Source: Eubacteriales Family XIII. Incertae Sedis bacterium
GTDB taxonomy: Bacteria; Bacillota_A; Clostridia; Peptostreptococcales; Anaerovoracaceae
Direction: 5' to 3'
Assembly: GCA_031278145.1 (NCBI GenBank)
Contig: JAITLA010000234.1
Span: 1 to 5,710, forward strand
DNA: 5,710 nt
Within the stretch, counting starts at the first letter, position 1; each line of letters starts with the position of its first letter. The position numbers were made by a program, and so were the translations under genes. Under the pieces are notes generated by a model. It was not told where the DNA came from, ran no database searches, and worked only from the letters and a program-made list of their open reading frames with translations. This document shows, in pieces, positions 1 to 5,683 of this stretch.

Positions 1-959
1 TTCGTTTCGGAATCCCTGTAGGAGAGGTCCTCACCGGAGTGCTCCATATGCCGCTTCAAATCGAAGTCCGTCCTGTCGGCTATGCCCCAGAGCTCGCCCC
101 AGCCGAAGGGGAAGAGGAATTCGATGTCCGTCGTGGCGTTGCTGTAATGCGACAGCTCTTCTTTGTCGTGGTCGCGCAGCTTCAGGCTTTCCTCTCTGAT
201 GCCGAGCGATTTGAGGAAGGATACGCAGGCATCCCTCCAGTACGCAAACCACTCGAGGTCCGTTCCGGGCTTGCAGAAAAACTCCAGCTCCATCTGCTCG
301 AATTCCCGCGTGCGGAATATGAAATTGCCGGGCGTGATCTCGTTTCGGAAGGACTTCCCGATCTGCGCAATGCCGAAGGGCAGCTTCCTGCGCGCGGTCC
401 GCTGCACGTTCTTGAAATTCACGAAGATGCCCTGCGCGGTTTCGGGCCGCAGGAAAAGCGCGGTCCCCGATTCCTCCGTGACGCCCTGATGGGTCTTGAA
501 CATCAAGTTGAACTGCCGTATGCCCGTAAAGTCGGCGGCGTCGCACAGCGGGCACCGGATCCCCTTCTCGGCGATGAAGGCCTCCATCTTTTCGTTCGGC
601 CAGCCGTCCGGGGCGAGCGTTTCATGGGAGGCCTCCGAATAATCCGCGATCAGCTTGTCGGCCCTGAATCGCGCCTTGCACTTCTTGCAGTCGATAAGCG
701 GATCGGCAAAGCCGCCGACGTGCCCCGAGGCCACCCAGGTCGCCGGGTTCATGAGTATGGCCGCGTCGAGGCCCACGTTGTGTTTCGATTCCTGTACGAA
801 CTTCTTCCACCAAGCCTTCTTGACGTTGTTTTTGAGTTCGACGCCGATGGGGCCGTAATCCCAAGTGTTCGCAAGCCCTCCGTATATCTCGGAGCCCGGA
901 TACAGAAAACCGCGGCTCTTCGCGAGCGCCACGATCTTCTCCATAGTCGCCTTACGCAT
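1..959 (-). CDS. glyS: Glycyl-tRNA synthetase, homodimeric (alpha2) type, 3' end cut off by window edge
   Basis: Class II aminoacyl-tRNA synthetase that charges tRNA-Gly with glycine in the cytoplasm. 319 codons are present of a family length near 460, so the C-terminal anticodon-binding domain lies beyond the left edge. Visible features: N-terminal [14 protein letters not shown] at 15-28 and [13 protein letters not shown] at 33-45, the RPETAQGIF stretch at 171-179, class II motif 2 around FRNEITPG at 204-211, and [13 protein letters not shown] at 217-229. All are typical of the single-chain GlyRS rather than the GlyQ/GlyS tetramer. Two CxxC pairs (91/94 and 136/139) should form a zinc site in the insertion domain. 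The start at 959 overlaps the preceding gene by 8 bases. A second in-frame ATG at 944, with AAGG five bases upstream, is a fair alternative and would shorten the protein by 5 residues. It is the last gene of the visible cluster. Confidence 0.96.
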   Translation of the reverse strand, partial: MRKATMEKIVALAKSRGFLYPGSEIYGGLANTWDYGPIGVELKNNVKKAWWKKFVQESKHNVGLDAAILMNPATWVASGHVGGFADPLIDCKKCKARFRADKLIADYSEASHETLAPDGWPNEKMEAFIAEKGIRCPLCDAADFTGIRQFNLMFKTHQGVTEESGTALFLRPETAQGIFVNFKNVQRTARRKLPFGIAQIGKSFRNEITPGNFIFRTREFEQMELEFFCKPGTDLEWFAYWRDACVSFLKSLGIREESLKLRDHDKEELSHYSNATTDIEFLFPFGWGELWGIADRTDFDLKRHMEHSGEDLSYRDSET

Positions 960-1773
960 CTGTCCCCGGCTTCTCCTCTTCTTCGGTGGCGCTCTTCGTC
1001 GCGTTCATCGCGTTTCTGAGCACCTCGGCCGCCCTGTCCGCGGCTTCCGAAACCACGTCGCTCACCGTCTTTGCCGTGCGTTCCACCGTATCCGTGATCC
1101 GCGACGCGGCCTTTTCGCTTCGCGCGCCCCGGTCCTCGTCCTTGTCCGCCTCCGTGGAAACGTAGTCGTCAAAGCCGTCCGGCGCGGCGGTTTCCTCCGT
1201 GCCACGGGCGGGGCCGTATGCATACGCCTCGTCCTCGTCCTCGGCCTCGTCCTTCGAAACGGCCTTTTTGGCCTTCGCCCGCACGCTGTCTATGACGTCC
1301 GCGCCCTTCGTCCGCACATCCTCGAGGATGTCCGCGCCGCGCTCCACCGCGTCGTCAAAAGCGTCCCCGGCCTTCTCGCCGATGTCGATGACGCGACCGT
1401 CGTCCGTCAGAAGCTCGATGTCGCACTTGGTTCCGAATGCCGCTATCACACCGATCAGGGCGGCCCACGGGGCGATCACGGTTCCGAGGATGCCGACGTT
1501 GACGGGCAGATTCAGGATTGTTTCCGCATCCTTCTTCACGATGATCTTCGTGACATTGCCCTTCCTGACGGCGGCCTTGATCTTCTCGAGCAGCTTGGCG
1601 CTCCGGTCGTTCAGCCGACTGCGACCGCTCATGTTTATGGTTTCCTCGATGTTGATGATCGCATCGACGACGCTGCCCTTTGCCGCCTCGAGCGCCTCCT
1701 TGGCTTCCTTGTAGCTGACGCCCGTCCTGTCTTTCACAAGTTCGATCTTTTCAAGGGTGATTTCGGTATCCAT
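952..1773 (-). CDS. DUF4342 domain protein with UBA-like N-terminus and 11-residue amphipathic repeats
   Basis: Protein of 273 residues with no established function. Residues about 5-44 look like the UBA-like helical domain also found at the N-terminus of EF-Ts ([17 protein letters not shown] at 13-29). Residues about 55-125 match the DUF4342 pattern: a basic amphipathic stretch ([20 protein letters not shown]), then a hydrophobic segment at 86-113 that could insert into or lie on a membrane. The tail is unusual. Residues 138-170 are three consecutive 11-mers ([33 protein letters not shown]), 174-217 is an acidic low-complexity linker, and 226-258 is a second block of three 11-mers. The ribosome binding site AAAGGAG at 1784-1790 lies 10 bases before the ATG, inside recO. 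The gene overlaps recO by 23 bases and glyS by 8, so coupled translation is likely. Domain assignment is from pattern recognition; membrane or lipid association is inference. Confidence 0.88.
   Translation of the reverse strand: MDTEITLEKIELVKDRTGVSYKEAKEALEAAKGSVVDAIINIEETINMSGRSRLNDRSAKLLEKIKAAVRKGNVTKIIVKKDAETILNLPVNVGILGTVIAPWAALIGVIAAFGTKCDIELLTDDGRVIDIGEKAGDAFDDAVERGADILEDVRTKGADVIDSVRAKAKKAVSKDEAEDEDEAYAYGPARGTEETAAPDGFDDYVSTEADKDEDRGARSEKAASRITDTVERTAKTVSDVVSEAADRAAEVLRNAMNATKSATEEEEKPGTDA
1316..1331. repeat. 16-bp perfect palindrome inside the DUF4342 gene
   Basis: ACATCCTCGAGGATGT reads the same on both strands and encodes part of the second 11-residue repeat (ILEDV). It may follow simply from the codons used. 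GTCCGCGCC occurs twice, at 1297-1305 and 1330-1338, exactly 33 bases (11 codons) apart, which marks the underlying duplicated unit. Confidence 0.6.
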
Positions 1774-2566
1774 CCGTCTGCGGCTCCTTTCTCCGTATCG
1801 TTAAACCGTTGTTAAAAAATTCTTCGCTCTTAAGACCGCTCAGGCCGAGATGCCACGCGGCGTGCTCACGCAGGATGCGCTTTAGGGCGAGCAGCACGGG
1901 TCCGTCGAGCGCGAGGCGTTCCAGATCCCGCAGCGGGCGCCCCGGGATGTAACGCATCACGTTCAGTATATCAAAATTCAAAGGATAAAGCAACCGATCC
2001 TTGCCTGTATCCGGGATAATTTCTGCCTTCATACAAGCGTCGCAGACGATGCCGCCGTCGCGAACGCCGAAGGAAACGGCGCCTTGGGGCGTTTTGCCGC
2101 AGCGCGCGCATCTTTCGATCTCCGGCGCGGCGCCCCAAATGTGGATCGCCTTGAACAAAAAGGCCAGGGTGAGCGTGTCGAATTTCTTTCTGCGGCCTTC
2201 CATCATTTCAAAGTATTCGAGCACGAGCGCGAAGAGCGCCGGGGCCGGCGCCTCCTCGGGCAGCAGCTTTTCCGTGAATTCCAAGGCGTAGGAGCAGTTC
2301 GCGAACCTGTCCGGTTCCTCCGCGAGGCGAAAGAAGTCGCGCAAGACCTCCGCGCTGTTCATATGCCATGCGCCACGGCTTTGCCTAAGACCGTAGATCC
2401 CGTATGTGAAGGGCCGCAGCGCGAGCGAGGACCCGCTCTTGGCCTTGGCCGCGAGGCCCGTGCCGGCGCCGATCTTGCCGTATTCCTTCGAGAACAGCGT
2501 GAGCATGCGCCGCCCGTTCAGTGTTTTCGTCTGCTTCAGGACAATGCCCTCGGTGTGCGCGTCCAT
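1751..2566 (-). CDS. recO: DNA repair protein RecO
   Basis: Recombination mediator of the RecFOR pathway, which helps load RecA onto SSB-coated single-stranded DNA at gaps and anneals complementary strands. Length is 271 residues, usual for Bacillota RecO (about 240-270). The N-terminal OB-fold shows the characteristic opening EGIVLKQTKTLNGRRMLTLF at 6-25 and the KAKSGSSLALRPFTYG region at 41-56. A helical core follows, then a zinc-binding site of four cysteines (CARC at 153-156 and CDAC at 175-178) as in Gram-positive RecO. The C-terminal LNVMRYIPGRPL and LREHAAWHLGL segments (201-212, 232-242) also fit the family. Its ATG directly follows the era TGA with no intervening base, with only a weak GGGG/GAG match upstream, so translation is probably coupled to era. 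The 3' end overlaps the DUF4342 gene. Confidence 0.95.
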   Translation of the reverse strand: MDAHTEGIVLKQTKTLNGRRMLTLFSKEYGKIGAGTGLAAKAKSGSSLALRPFTYGIYGLRQSRGAWHMNSAEVLRDFFRLAEEPDRFANCSYALEFTEKLLPEEAPAPALFALVLEYFEMMEGRRKKFDTLTLAFLFKAIHIWGAAPEIERCARCGKTPQGAVSFGVRDGGIVCDACMKAEIIPDTGKDRLLYPLNFDILNVMRYIPGRPLRDLERLALDGPVLLALKRILREHAAWHLGLSGLKSEEFFNNGLTIRRKEPQTDGYRNHP

Positions 2567-3466
2567 TCACTCGTCCCCGTAGCCGAAGGAACGCAGCGCG
2601 AAGTCGCTGTCGCGCCAGTTCTCGCGAACCTTGACCCAAAGCCGCAGGAACACCTTCGTGCCGAGCAGGGCTTCGATGTCGGCGCGCGCGCTTTTCCCCA
2701 CGCCCTTGAGCTTGCGGCCTTCCTTGCCTATGATCATGCCCTTGTGCGATTTCTTCTCGCAGTGGATGACGGCGCCTATGCGCGTCAGGCCCCGCAGCTC
2801 TTCATAGCTTTCTATCTCTACGGCGACGCCGTGCGGTATTTCGTCGTCCAAATAGAGGAGCAGCTTTTCGCGTATCAGCTCGCACGCGATGAAGCGCTCC
2901 GGCCTGTCCGTCACCGCGTCTGCGGGAAAAAACATCGGACCGTCCGGGAGCAAGCCCCGCAGAACGCCGATCAGACGCGGCACATTCTTCCCCGTGAGGG
3001 CCGAAACGCCCAGCACGTCGCAGAACAGATCGCGCGCCGCATACGCGTCGTAGACGGCCTTGAAGACGGCGGGCGGCATCGTGTCGATCTTGTTGATCAC
3101 CGCAATCCGAGGCGTGCCGATCCCCTCGAGAAGCTCCAAGATGTACGCATCCCCGCCGCCCTCGGAGGGTGCGGCGTCCACGACGAACAGCACCGCATCC
3201 ACCTCGCGGAGCGTATCCGCGGCCACGCGCGTCATATAGCTTCCGAGCTTGTTGCGCGGTTTGTGTATGCCCGGCGTGTCGATGAACACCATCTGCACGC
3301 CGTCCGCCTCGTTTTCGGAAAGCGCGGTGTACACGCCCCGGATGCGGTTGCGCGTCGTCTGCGGCTTCTCCGTCGCAATCGCGATCTTCTCGCCCGTGAT
3401 GCCGTTCAGCAGGGTGGACTTGCCCACGTTCGGCCGGCCTATTATGCCGATAAAACCCGATTTCAT
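2567..3466 (-). CDS. era: GTPase Era, 16S rRNA-binding ribosome assembly factor
   Basis: Essential GTPase that binds the 3' end of 16S rRNA and acts in 30S subunit maturation. Length is 299 residues, as in the family. The G domain shows G1 GRPNVGKS at 10-17, the G2 region with TEKPQTTRNRIRG at 32-44, G3 DTPG at 63-66, G4 NKID at 125-128 and G5 SAL at 155-157. The C-terminal KH domain carries the GMIIGKEGRKLK signature at 243-254. The reading frame stays open upstream to a TTG at 3502, but the ATG at 3466 is chosen because MKSGFIGIIGRPNVGKS matches the family start and GGAG lies 9 bases before it (3476-3479). The upstream extension is only low-complexity GC-rich codons. It sits 67 bases after ybeY and abuts recO. 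Confidence 0.97.
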   Translation of the reverse strand: MKSGFIGIIGRPNVGKSTLLNGITGEKIAIATEKPQTTRNRIRGVYTALSENEADGVQMVFIDTPGIHKPRNKLGSYMTRVAADTLREVDAVLFVVDAAPSEGGGDAYILELLEGIGTPRIAVINKIDTMPPAVFKAVYDAYAARDLFCDVLGVSALTGKNVPRLIGVLRGLLPDGPMFFPADAVTDRPERFIACELIREKLLLYLDDEIPHGVAVEIESYEELRGLTRIGAVIHCEKKSHKGMIIGKEGRKLKGVGKSARADIEALLGTKVFLRLWVKVRENWRDSDFALRSFGYGDE

Positions 3467-3537
3467 ATGCGCCCGCTCCGCTCCGCCGCCGCGCGCGCGC
3501 AAGGGCGCGGCCCCTTCCCGCCGGTACGGGCGTTCAT
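3463..3537 (-). other. 24-codon frame bridging ybeY and era
   Basis: In the 67-base ybeY-era gap a frame begins with an ATG at 3537-3535 that overlaps the ybeY stop (ATGA) and ends in a TGA at 3465-3463 that overlaps the era start (again ATGA). It would encode 24 residues rich in Ala, Arg and Gly. There is no ribosome binding site in front of it and the sequence is very GC-rich, so it may be fortuitous. If translated, it would act as a coupling leader carrying ribosomes from ybeY to era rather than as a functional peptide. Confidence 0.2.
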
Positions 3538-3986
3538 CGCGTCAGCCGCAGGCGTTCCATGACGCTTTCCTCGCGTTCGCGCATCCTTGCGCGATCCTCC
3601 TCGGAATCGTGATCGTGGCCGAGCAGGTGAAAGACGCTGTGTACGAACAGATAGACGAGCTCGCGCTCCGGCGAATGCCCGAAATCATCCGCCTGAAGCA
3701 GGGCCTGCTCCGAGCAGATCACGACGTCGCCGATCAGGACGTAAGCGTCCATGGGGATCTCCGCGCGCGCGGCGTATTGCGGAAAGGAAAGCACGTCCGT
3801 GGCGCCGTCGATCTCCCGATACAAGCGGTTCAGCTCGCGCATCTCCGCGGCGTCCACAAAGGTCACGCTGACCTCGATCTTGTCCGGATCAAAACCCTCC
3901 TCGGCGGCGCAGAGGCCGCCGGCCTCCCGCATGAGGCCGATCACCCTTTCGCCGGGCATCCTTTCGTCGCTGAATACTATGTTCAT
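3534..3986 (-). CDS. ybeY: Endoribonuclease YbeY (16S rRNA maturation factor)
   Basis: Single-domain metal-dependent endoribonuclease of the UPF0054 family, implicated in 16S rRNA 3'-end processing and 70S quality control. Length is 150 residues, as expected. The metal-binding motif HSVFHLLGHDH is at 116-126, with His116, His120 and His126 as the expected zinc ligands. The conserved LNRLYREIDGATDVLSFP block is at 52-69, and IGDVVIC at 85-91. The ATG at 3986 is chosen because MNIVFSDE resembles family starts and GGTGGAG lies just upstream (3990-3996), although the 3-base spacing is short. An in-frame GTG at 3995 would add three residues. The frame is open further upstream to 4085, but that part overlaps the end of phoH. 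Its position between phoH and era agrees with the shared role of YbeY and Era in small-subunit maturation. Confidence 0.95.
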   Translation of the reverse strand: MNIVFSDERMPGERVIGLMREAGGLCAAEEGFDPDKIEVSVTFVDAAEMRELNRLYREIDGATDVLSFPQYAARAEIPMDAYVLIGDVVICSEQALLQADDFGHSPERELVYLFVHSVFHLLGHDHDSEEDRARMREREESVMERLRLTR

Positions 3987-4038
3987 ACACTCCACCGTTC
4001 CGCGTGCGAACGCGCGCCGCAGGGGGCGCGGCCGGCCG

Positions 4039-5025
4039 TCAAAACGCATCCTCATCGTGCGGATTCTCGCGTTCGTAGCGATCATACGCGCCGATGATCT
4101 TGCGGACGAGCGCGTGGCGCACCACGTCGCTGTCCTTCAAAAAGCAAAACGCGATATCCTCTATGTGCCCGAGCACCTCCGTCGCGTGCTTGAGGCCCGA
4201 TTTTTTCCCGCGCGGCAGATCGATCTGCGTGATGTCGCCCGTCACGACGGCCCGCGCGCCGACGCCGAGCCGCGTCAGGAACATCTTCATCTGCTCCTTC
4301 GTCGTGTTCTGCGCCTCGTCGAGTATAATGAAGGAGCGATCAAGCGTCCGGCCGCGCATATAGGCCAGCGGCACGACCTCGATGCTCTCTCGTTCCTTGA
4401 GCCGCAGCGCCGCGTCCCTGCCGAGCATCTCATAGAGCGAATCGTAGAGCGGCCGCAGATAAGGATCGACCTTCTCCTGCAGGTCGCCCGGCAGAAATCC
4501 GAGGCGTTCCCCGGCCTCGACGGCGGGACGCGCGAGGATGATCTTCTCCACCTCCTTGTTCTTGAAGGCGTTGATCGCCATCGCGACGGCGAGGTAGGTC
4601 TTGCCCGTGCCGGCGGGCCCGATGCCGAACACAATCGCGTGCTCGCGCATGCGCCGCGCGTAGTCCGCCTGGCCCATCGTCTTGGTCTTGACGGGCTTGC
4701 CGCGATGCGTGAAGCAGATGACATCCCGGTTCACGTTGTTCTCGCGGTAGGAAAGCCCCTCCCTGCGCAGGCCGATCACATAGTTCACCGTCTGCGGGTC
4801 AAGCCTTTCGCCCGATTCGAGTATGTCAATGAGGTCCGCGATCACCTCACCGGCCTTGGACGCCTCGCCGCCCGTGAGTACGATCTCGTCCTGCCGCTGC
4901 ACGATATCCACGTCGTAATTGTCGCGGAGGATCCGCAGATTCACGTCCAGATTCCCGAACAGATCCTTCGCGATGTGATCGCGGTCGATCCGCATCTTTA
5001 TTTCTTCTGCAATCAGGTTGTTCAA
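4039..5025 (-). CDS. phoH: PhoH family ATPase (PhoH-like, PhoL/YbeZ type)
   Basis: Cytoplasmic P-loop ATPase of the PhoH family, related to superfamily 1 helicases. Its homologues sit next to ybeY in many genomes and are linked to RNA metabolism and ribosome maturation. Length is 328 residues, the usual size. An N-terminal domain (about 10-75, with GNLDVNLRILRDNYDVDIV at 24-42) precedes the ATPase core: Walker A GPAGTGKT at 136-143, LARPAVEAGERLGFLPGD at 164-181, Walker B FIILDEAQN at 232-240, and VTGDITQIDLP at 261-271. The start is a TTG at 5025, supported by AAGGG at 5031-5035, five bases upstream. An internal ATG at 4995 has no good binding site and would remove the start of the N-terminal domain. 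An intrinsic terminator ends about 31 bases upstream and no clear promoter was found. A 52-base gap separates it from ybeY. Confidence 0.95.
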   Translation of the reverse strand: MNNLIAEEIKMRIDRDHIAKDLFGNLDVNLRILRDNYDVDIVQRQDEIVLTGGEASKAGEVIADLIDILESGERLDPQTVNYVIGLRREGLSYRENNVNRDVICFTHRGKPVKTKTMGQADYARRMREHAIVFGIGPAGTGKTYLAVAMAINAFKNKEVEKIILARPAVEAGERLGFLPGDLQEKVDPYLRPLYDSLYEMLGRDAALRLKERESIEVVPLAYMRGRTLDRSFIILDEAQNTTKEQMKMFLTRLGVGARAVVTGDITQIDLPRGKKSGLKHATEVLGHIEDIAFCFLKDSDVVRHALVRKIIGAYDRYERENPHDEDAF

Positions 5026-5056
5026 ATTTTCCCTTCGTTTTGCCGGCGGAGCAATA

Positions 5057-5093
5057 AGAAAAAATGGAGCGCTCGGAAAGACCGAAACACTCC
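5057..5093 (-). terminator. Intrinsic (Rho-independent) terminator or attenuator upstream of phoH
   Basis: On the minus strand GGAGTGTTTCGG (5093-5082) can pair with CCGAGCGCTCC (5076-5066), giving an 11-bp stem with two G-U wobbles and one bulged T, around a TCTTT loop. It is followed by ATTTTTTCTT (5065-5056). The T-run is on the minus-strand 3' side only, so it acts on transcripts coming from rpsU. It lies 31 bases before the phoH TTG start, so it either ends the rpsU transcript or works as an attenuator for the downstream genes. Confidence 0.75.
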
Positions 5094-5103
5094 AACAATC
5101 GCT

Positions 5104-5122
5104 CGCGCCCCGGCCGGGCGCG
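5104..5122 (-). other. GC-rich hairpin preceding the terminator
   Basis: CGCGCCC (5122-5116) and GGGCGCG (5110-5104) form a perfect 7-bp stem around GGCCG. It begins six bases after the TAA at 5128-5130 and has no T-run of its own. With the following terminator it forms two tandem hairpins. It could stabilise the transcript 3' end or take part in alternative folding: GAGCG at 5104-5100 is complementary to CGCTC in the terminator's 3' arm. Confidence 0.5.
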
Positions 5123-5127
5123 GGTGC

Positions 5128-5352
5128 TTATCTCAGCTTTTCTTCCACATCAAAGTCGGAGAACGCATCCTTGCGCACTTCCGCCCGCTTGGCCAAAACC
5201 GCCGCAAGCCCGGCGGCGTCCGGATCCCGGCCGCCGTCGTTCCCCGCCGCCCAATCGCGGCCCGCGCAAAGCGCGGCGTGTTCTTTCTTATCTTTCGTCC
5301 TTGGCTTTCAACGCCTCATACGGTCGACCGCAAGCCTCGCCTTCGGGTTCAT
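5128..5352 (-). pseudogene. Possible small broken gene with one in-frame TGA, unrecognised
   Basis: In the gap between rpsU and phoH a frame starts at an ATG (5352), meets TGA at codon 15 (5310-5308), and then stays open for 59 codons to a TAA at 5130-5128. Most third positions after the TGA are G or C, as in the neighbouring genes. The last 26 or so codons look protein-like: an Ala/Arg/Lys-rich helix followed by RKDAFSDFDVEEKLR. The TAA is followed at once by hairpins and a terminator, as expected at a gene end. No in-frame ATG occurs after the TGA, and the upstream ATG has only GAGGG two bases before it, which is too close to be a good binding site. TGA is the normal stop of rpsU, phoH, ybeY, era and recO, so recoding is unlikely. 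It may be a gene broken by a point mutation, or chance. I do not recognise a family. Confidence 0.3.
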
Positions 5353-5392
5353 GTCCCTCGCGTTTCGTTCCGTGCCGGAGGATTGGCGCAAA

Positions 5393-5572
5393 TCAGTATT
5401 TCTTGGCCTTTTTTCTCGCGGCTTCAGACTTTTTCTTTCGCTTCACGCTCGGTTTTTCGTAGTGTTCCCGCTTGCGCAGCTCCGACATGACGCCATCGCG
5501 CGCGCAGGAACGCTTGAAGCGCTTCAGTGCGCTCTCCAAGCTCTCGTTTTCCCTGACGATTACCTGTGCCAT
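5393..5572 (-). CDS. rpsU: 30S ribosomal protein S21
   Basis: Small basic protein of the 30S subunit that lies near the 3' end of 16S rRNA and helps translation initiation. The 59 residues match the family length. The sequence opens [20 protein letters not shown], followed by [22 protein letters not shown] at 21-42 and a lysine/arginine-rich tail ending KKAKKY, all classic for bacterial S21. The frame continues upstream to 5611, but the ATG at 5572 is preceded by the near-perfect ribosome binding site AAGGAGGTG (5581-5589) with an 8-base spacer, which fixes the start. It has its own promoter at 5623-5651 and is the first gene of the window's transcription unit. In many Bacillota yqeY follows it; here no yqeY is seen. 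Confidence 0.97.
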   Translation of the reverse strand: MAQVIVRENESLESALKRFKRSCARDGVMSELRKREHYEKPSVKRKKKSEAARKKAKKY

Positions 5573-5580
5573 CCGTACCC

Positions 5581-5589
5581 CACCTCCTT
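5581..5589 (-). promoter_or_regulatory. Strong ribosome binding site of rpsU
   Basis: AAGGAGGTG on the minus strand matches the anti-Shine-Dalgarno end of 16S rRNA almost completely and lies 8 bases before the rpsU ATG. It is the strongest binding site in the window and decides the S21 start. Confidence 0.92.
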
Positions 5590-5604
5590 CTGGCGGATCC
5601 TTGC

Positions 5605-5616
5605 GTTGCATGCAAC
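5605..5616. promoter_or_regulatory. 12-bp perfect palindrome at the rpsU transcription start, possible operator
   Basis: GTTGCATGCAAC is a perfect inverted repeat. It begins seven bases downstream of the TATAAT box, so it covers the predicted +1 and the first transcribed bases. A palindrome of this length is expected about once by chance in a window this size, so only its position suggests an operator. No regulator is identified. Confidence 0.35.
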
Positions 5617-5622
5617 ATTTGT

Positions 5623-5651
5623 ATTATACATAAACATACGCGAAATGGCAA
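5623..5651 (-). promoter_or_regulatory. Sigma-70/SigA-type promoter of rpsU
   Basis: On the minus strand TTGCCA (5651-5646) is separated by exactly 17 bases from a consensus TATAAT (5628-5623). Transcription would start near 5616, giving a leader of about 44 bases before the rpsU ATG that contains the ribosome binding site. Confidence 0.85.
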
Positions 5652-5655
5652 GGGG

Positions 5656-5683
5656 AATTCGATTTTTGCGACGATTTTTTTTT
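5656..5683 (-). promoter_or_regulatory. A-tract-rich region upstream of the rpsU -35, possible UP element
   Basis: Read on the minus strand, a run of nine A (5683-5675) and then AAAAATCGAATT (5667-5656) lie just upstream of the -35 box, at roughly -40 to -67. This is where UP elements contact the RNA polymerase alpha subunit, and such tracts are common at highly expressed ribosomal genes. The two A-tracts are about 14 bases apart, so strong in-phase bending is not implied. Confidence 0.5.

Noticed and set aside
3467..3502. Upstream TTG start for era adding 12 residues
   Set aside because: The added residues are low-complexity and the ATG at 3466 has a properly spaced GGAG and a family-typical N-terminus.
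39..4097. Several long plus-strand frames (e.g. 39-1019, 2084-3562, 3249-4097)
   Set aside because: They lie opposite confidently identified glyS, recO, era and ybeY and have arginine/histidine-rich sequences typical of antisense shadows in GC-rich DNA.
5128..5352. Selenocysteine reading of the in-frame TGA at 5308-5310
   Set aside because: The only nearby hairpin (CCGCGC-TTT-GCGCGG, 5276-5262) begins about 31 bases after the TGA, with a 3-base loop unlike a bacterial SECIS. There is no cysteine-aligned family, and TGA is the usual stop in this window.
5303..5395. Readthrough extension of rpsU past its TGA (about 30 sense codons, ending EALKAKDER)
   Set aside because: S21 is complete at the TGA with a normal C-terminus. 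The following in-frame stretch matches no known extension and is short enough to be chance.
5661..5683. Plus-strand terminator ending in the nine-T run
   Set aside because: Only a 3-bp stem (TCG/CGA) precedes the T-run. The tract is better explained as A-rich sequence upstream of the rpsU promoter.
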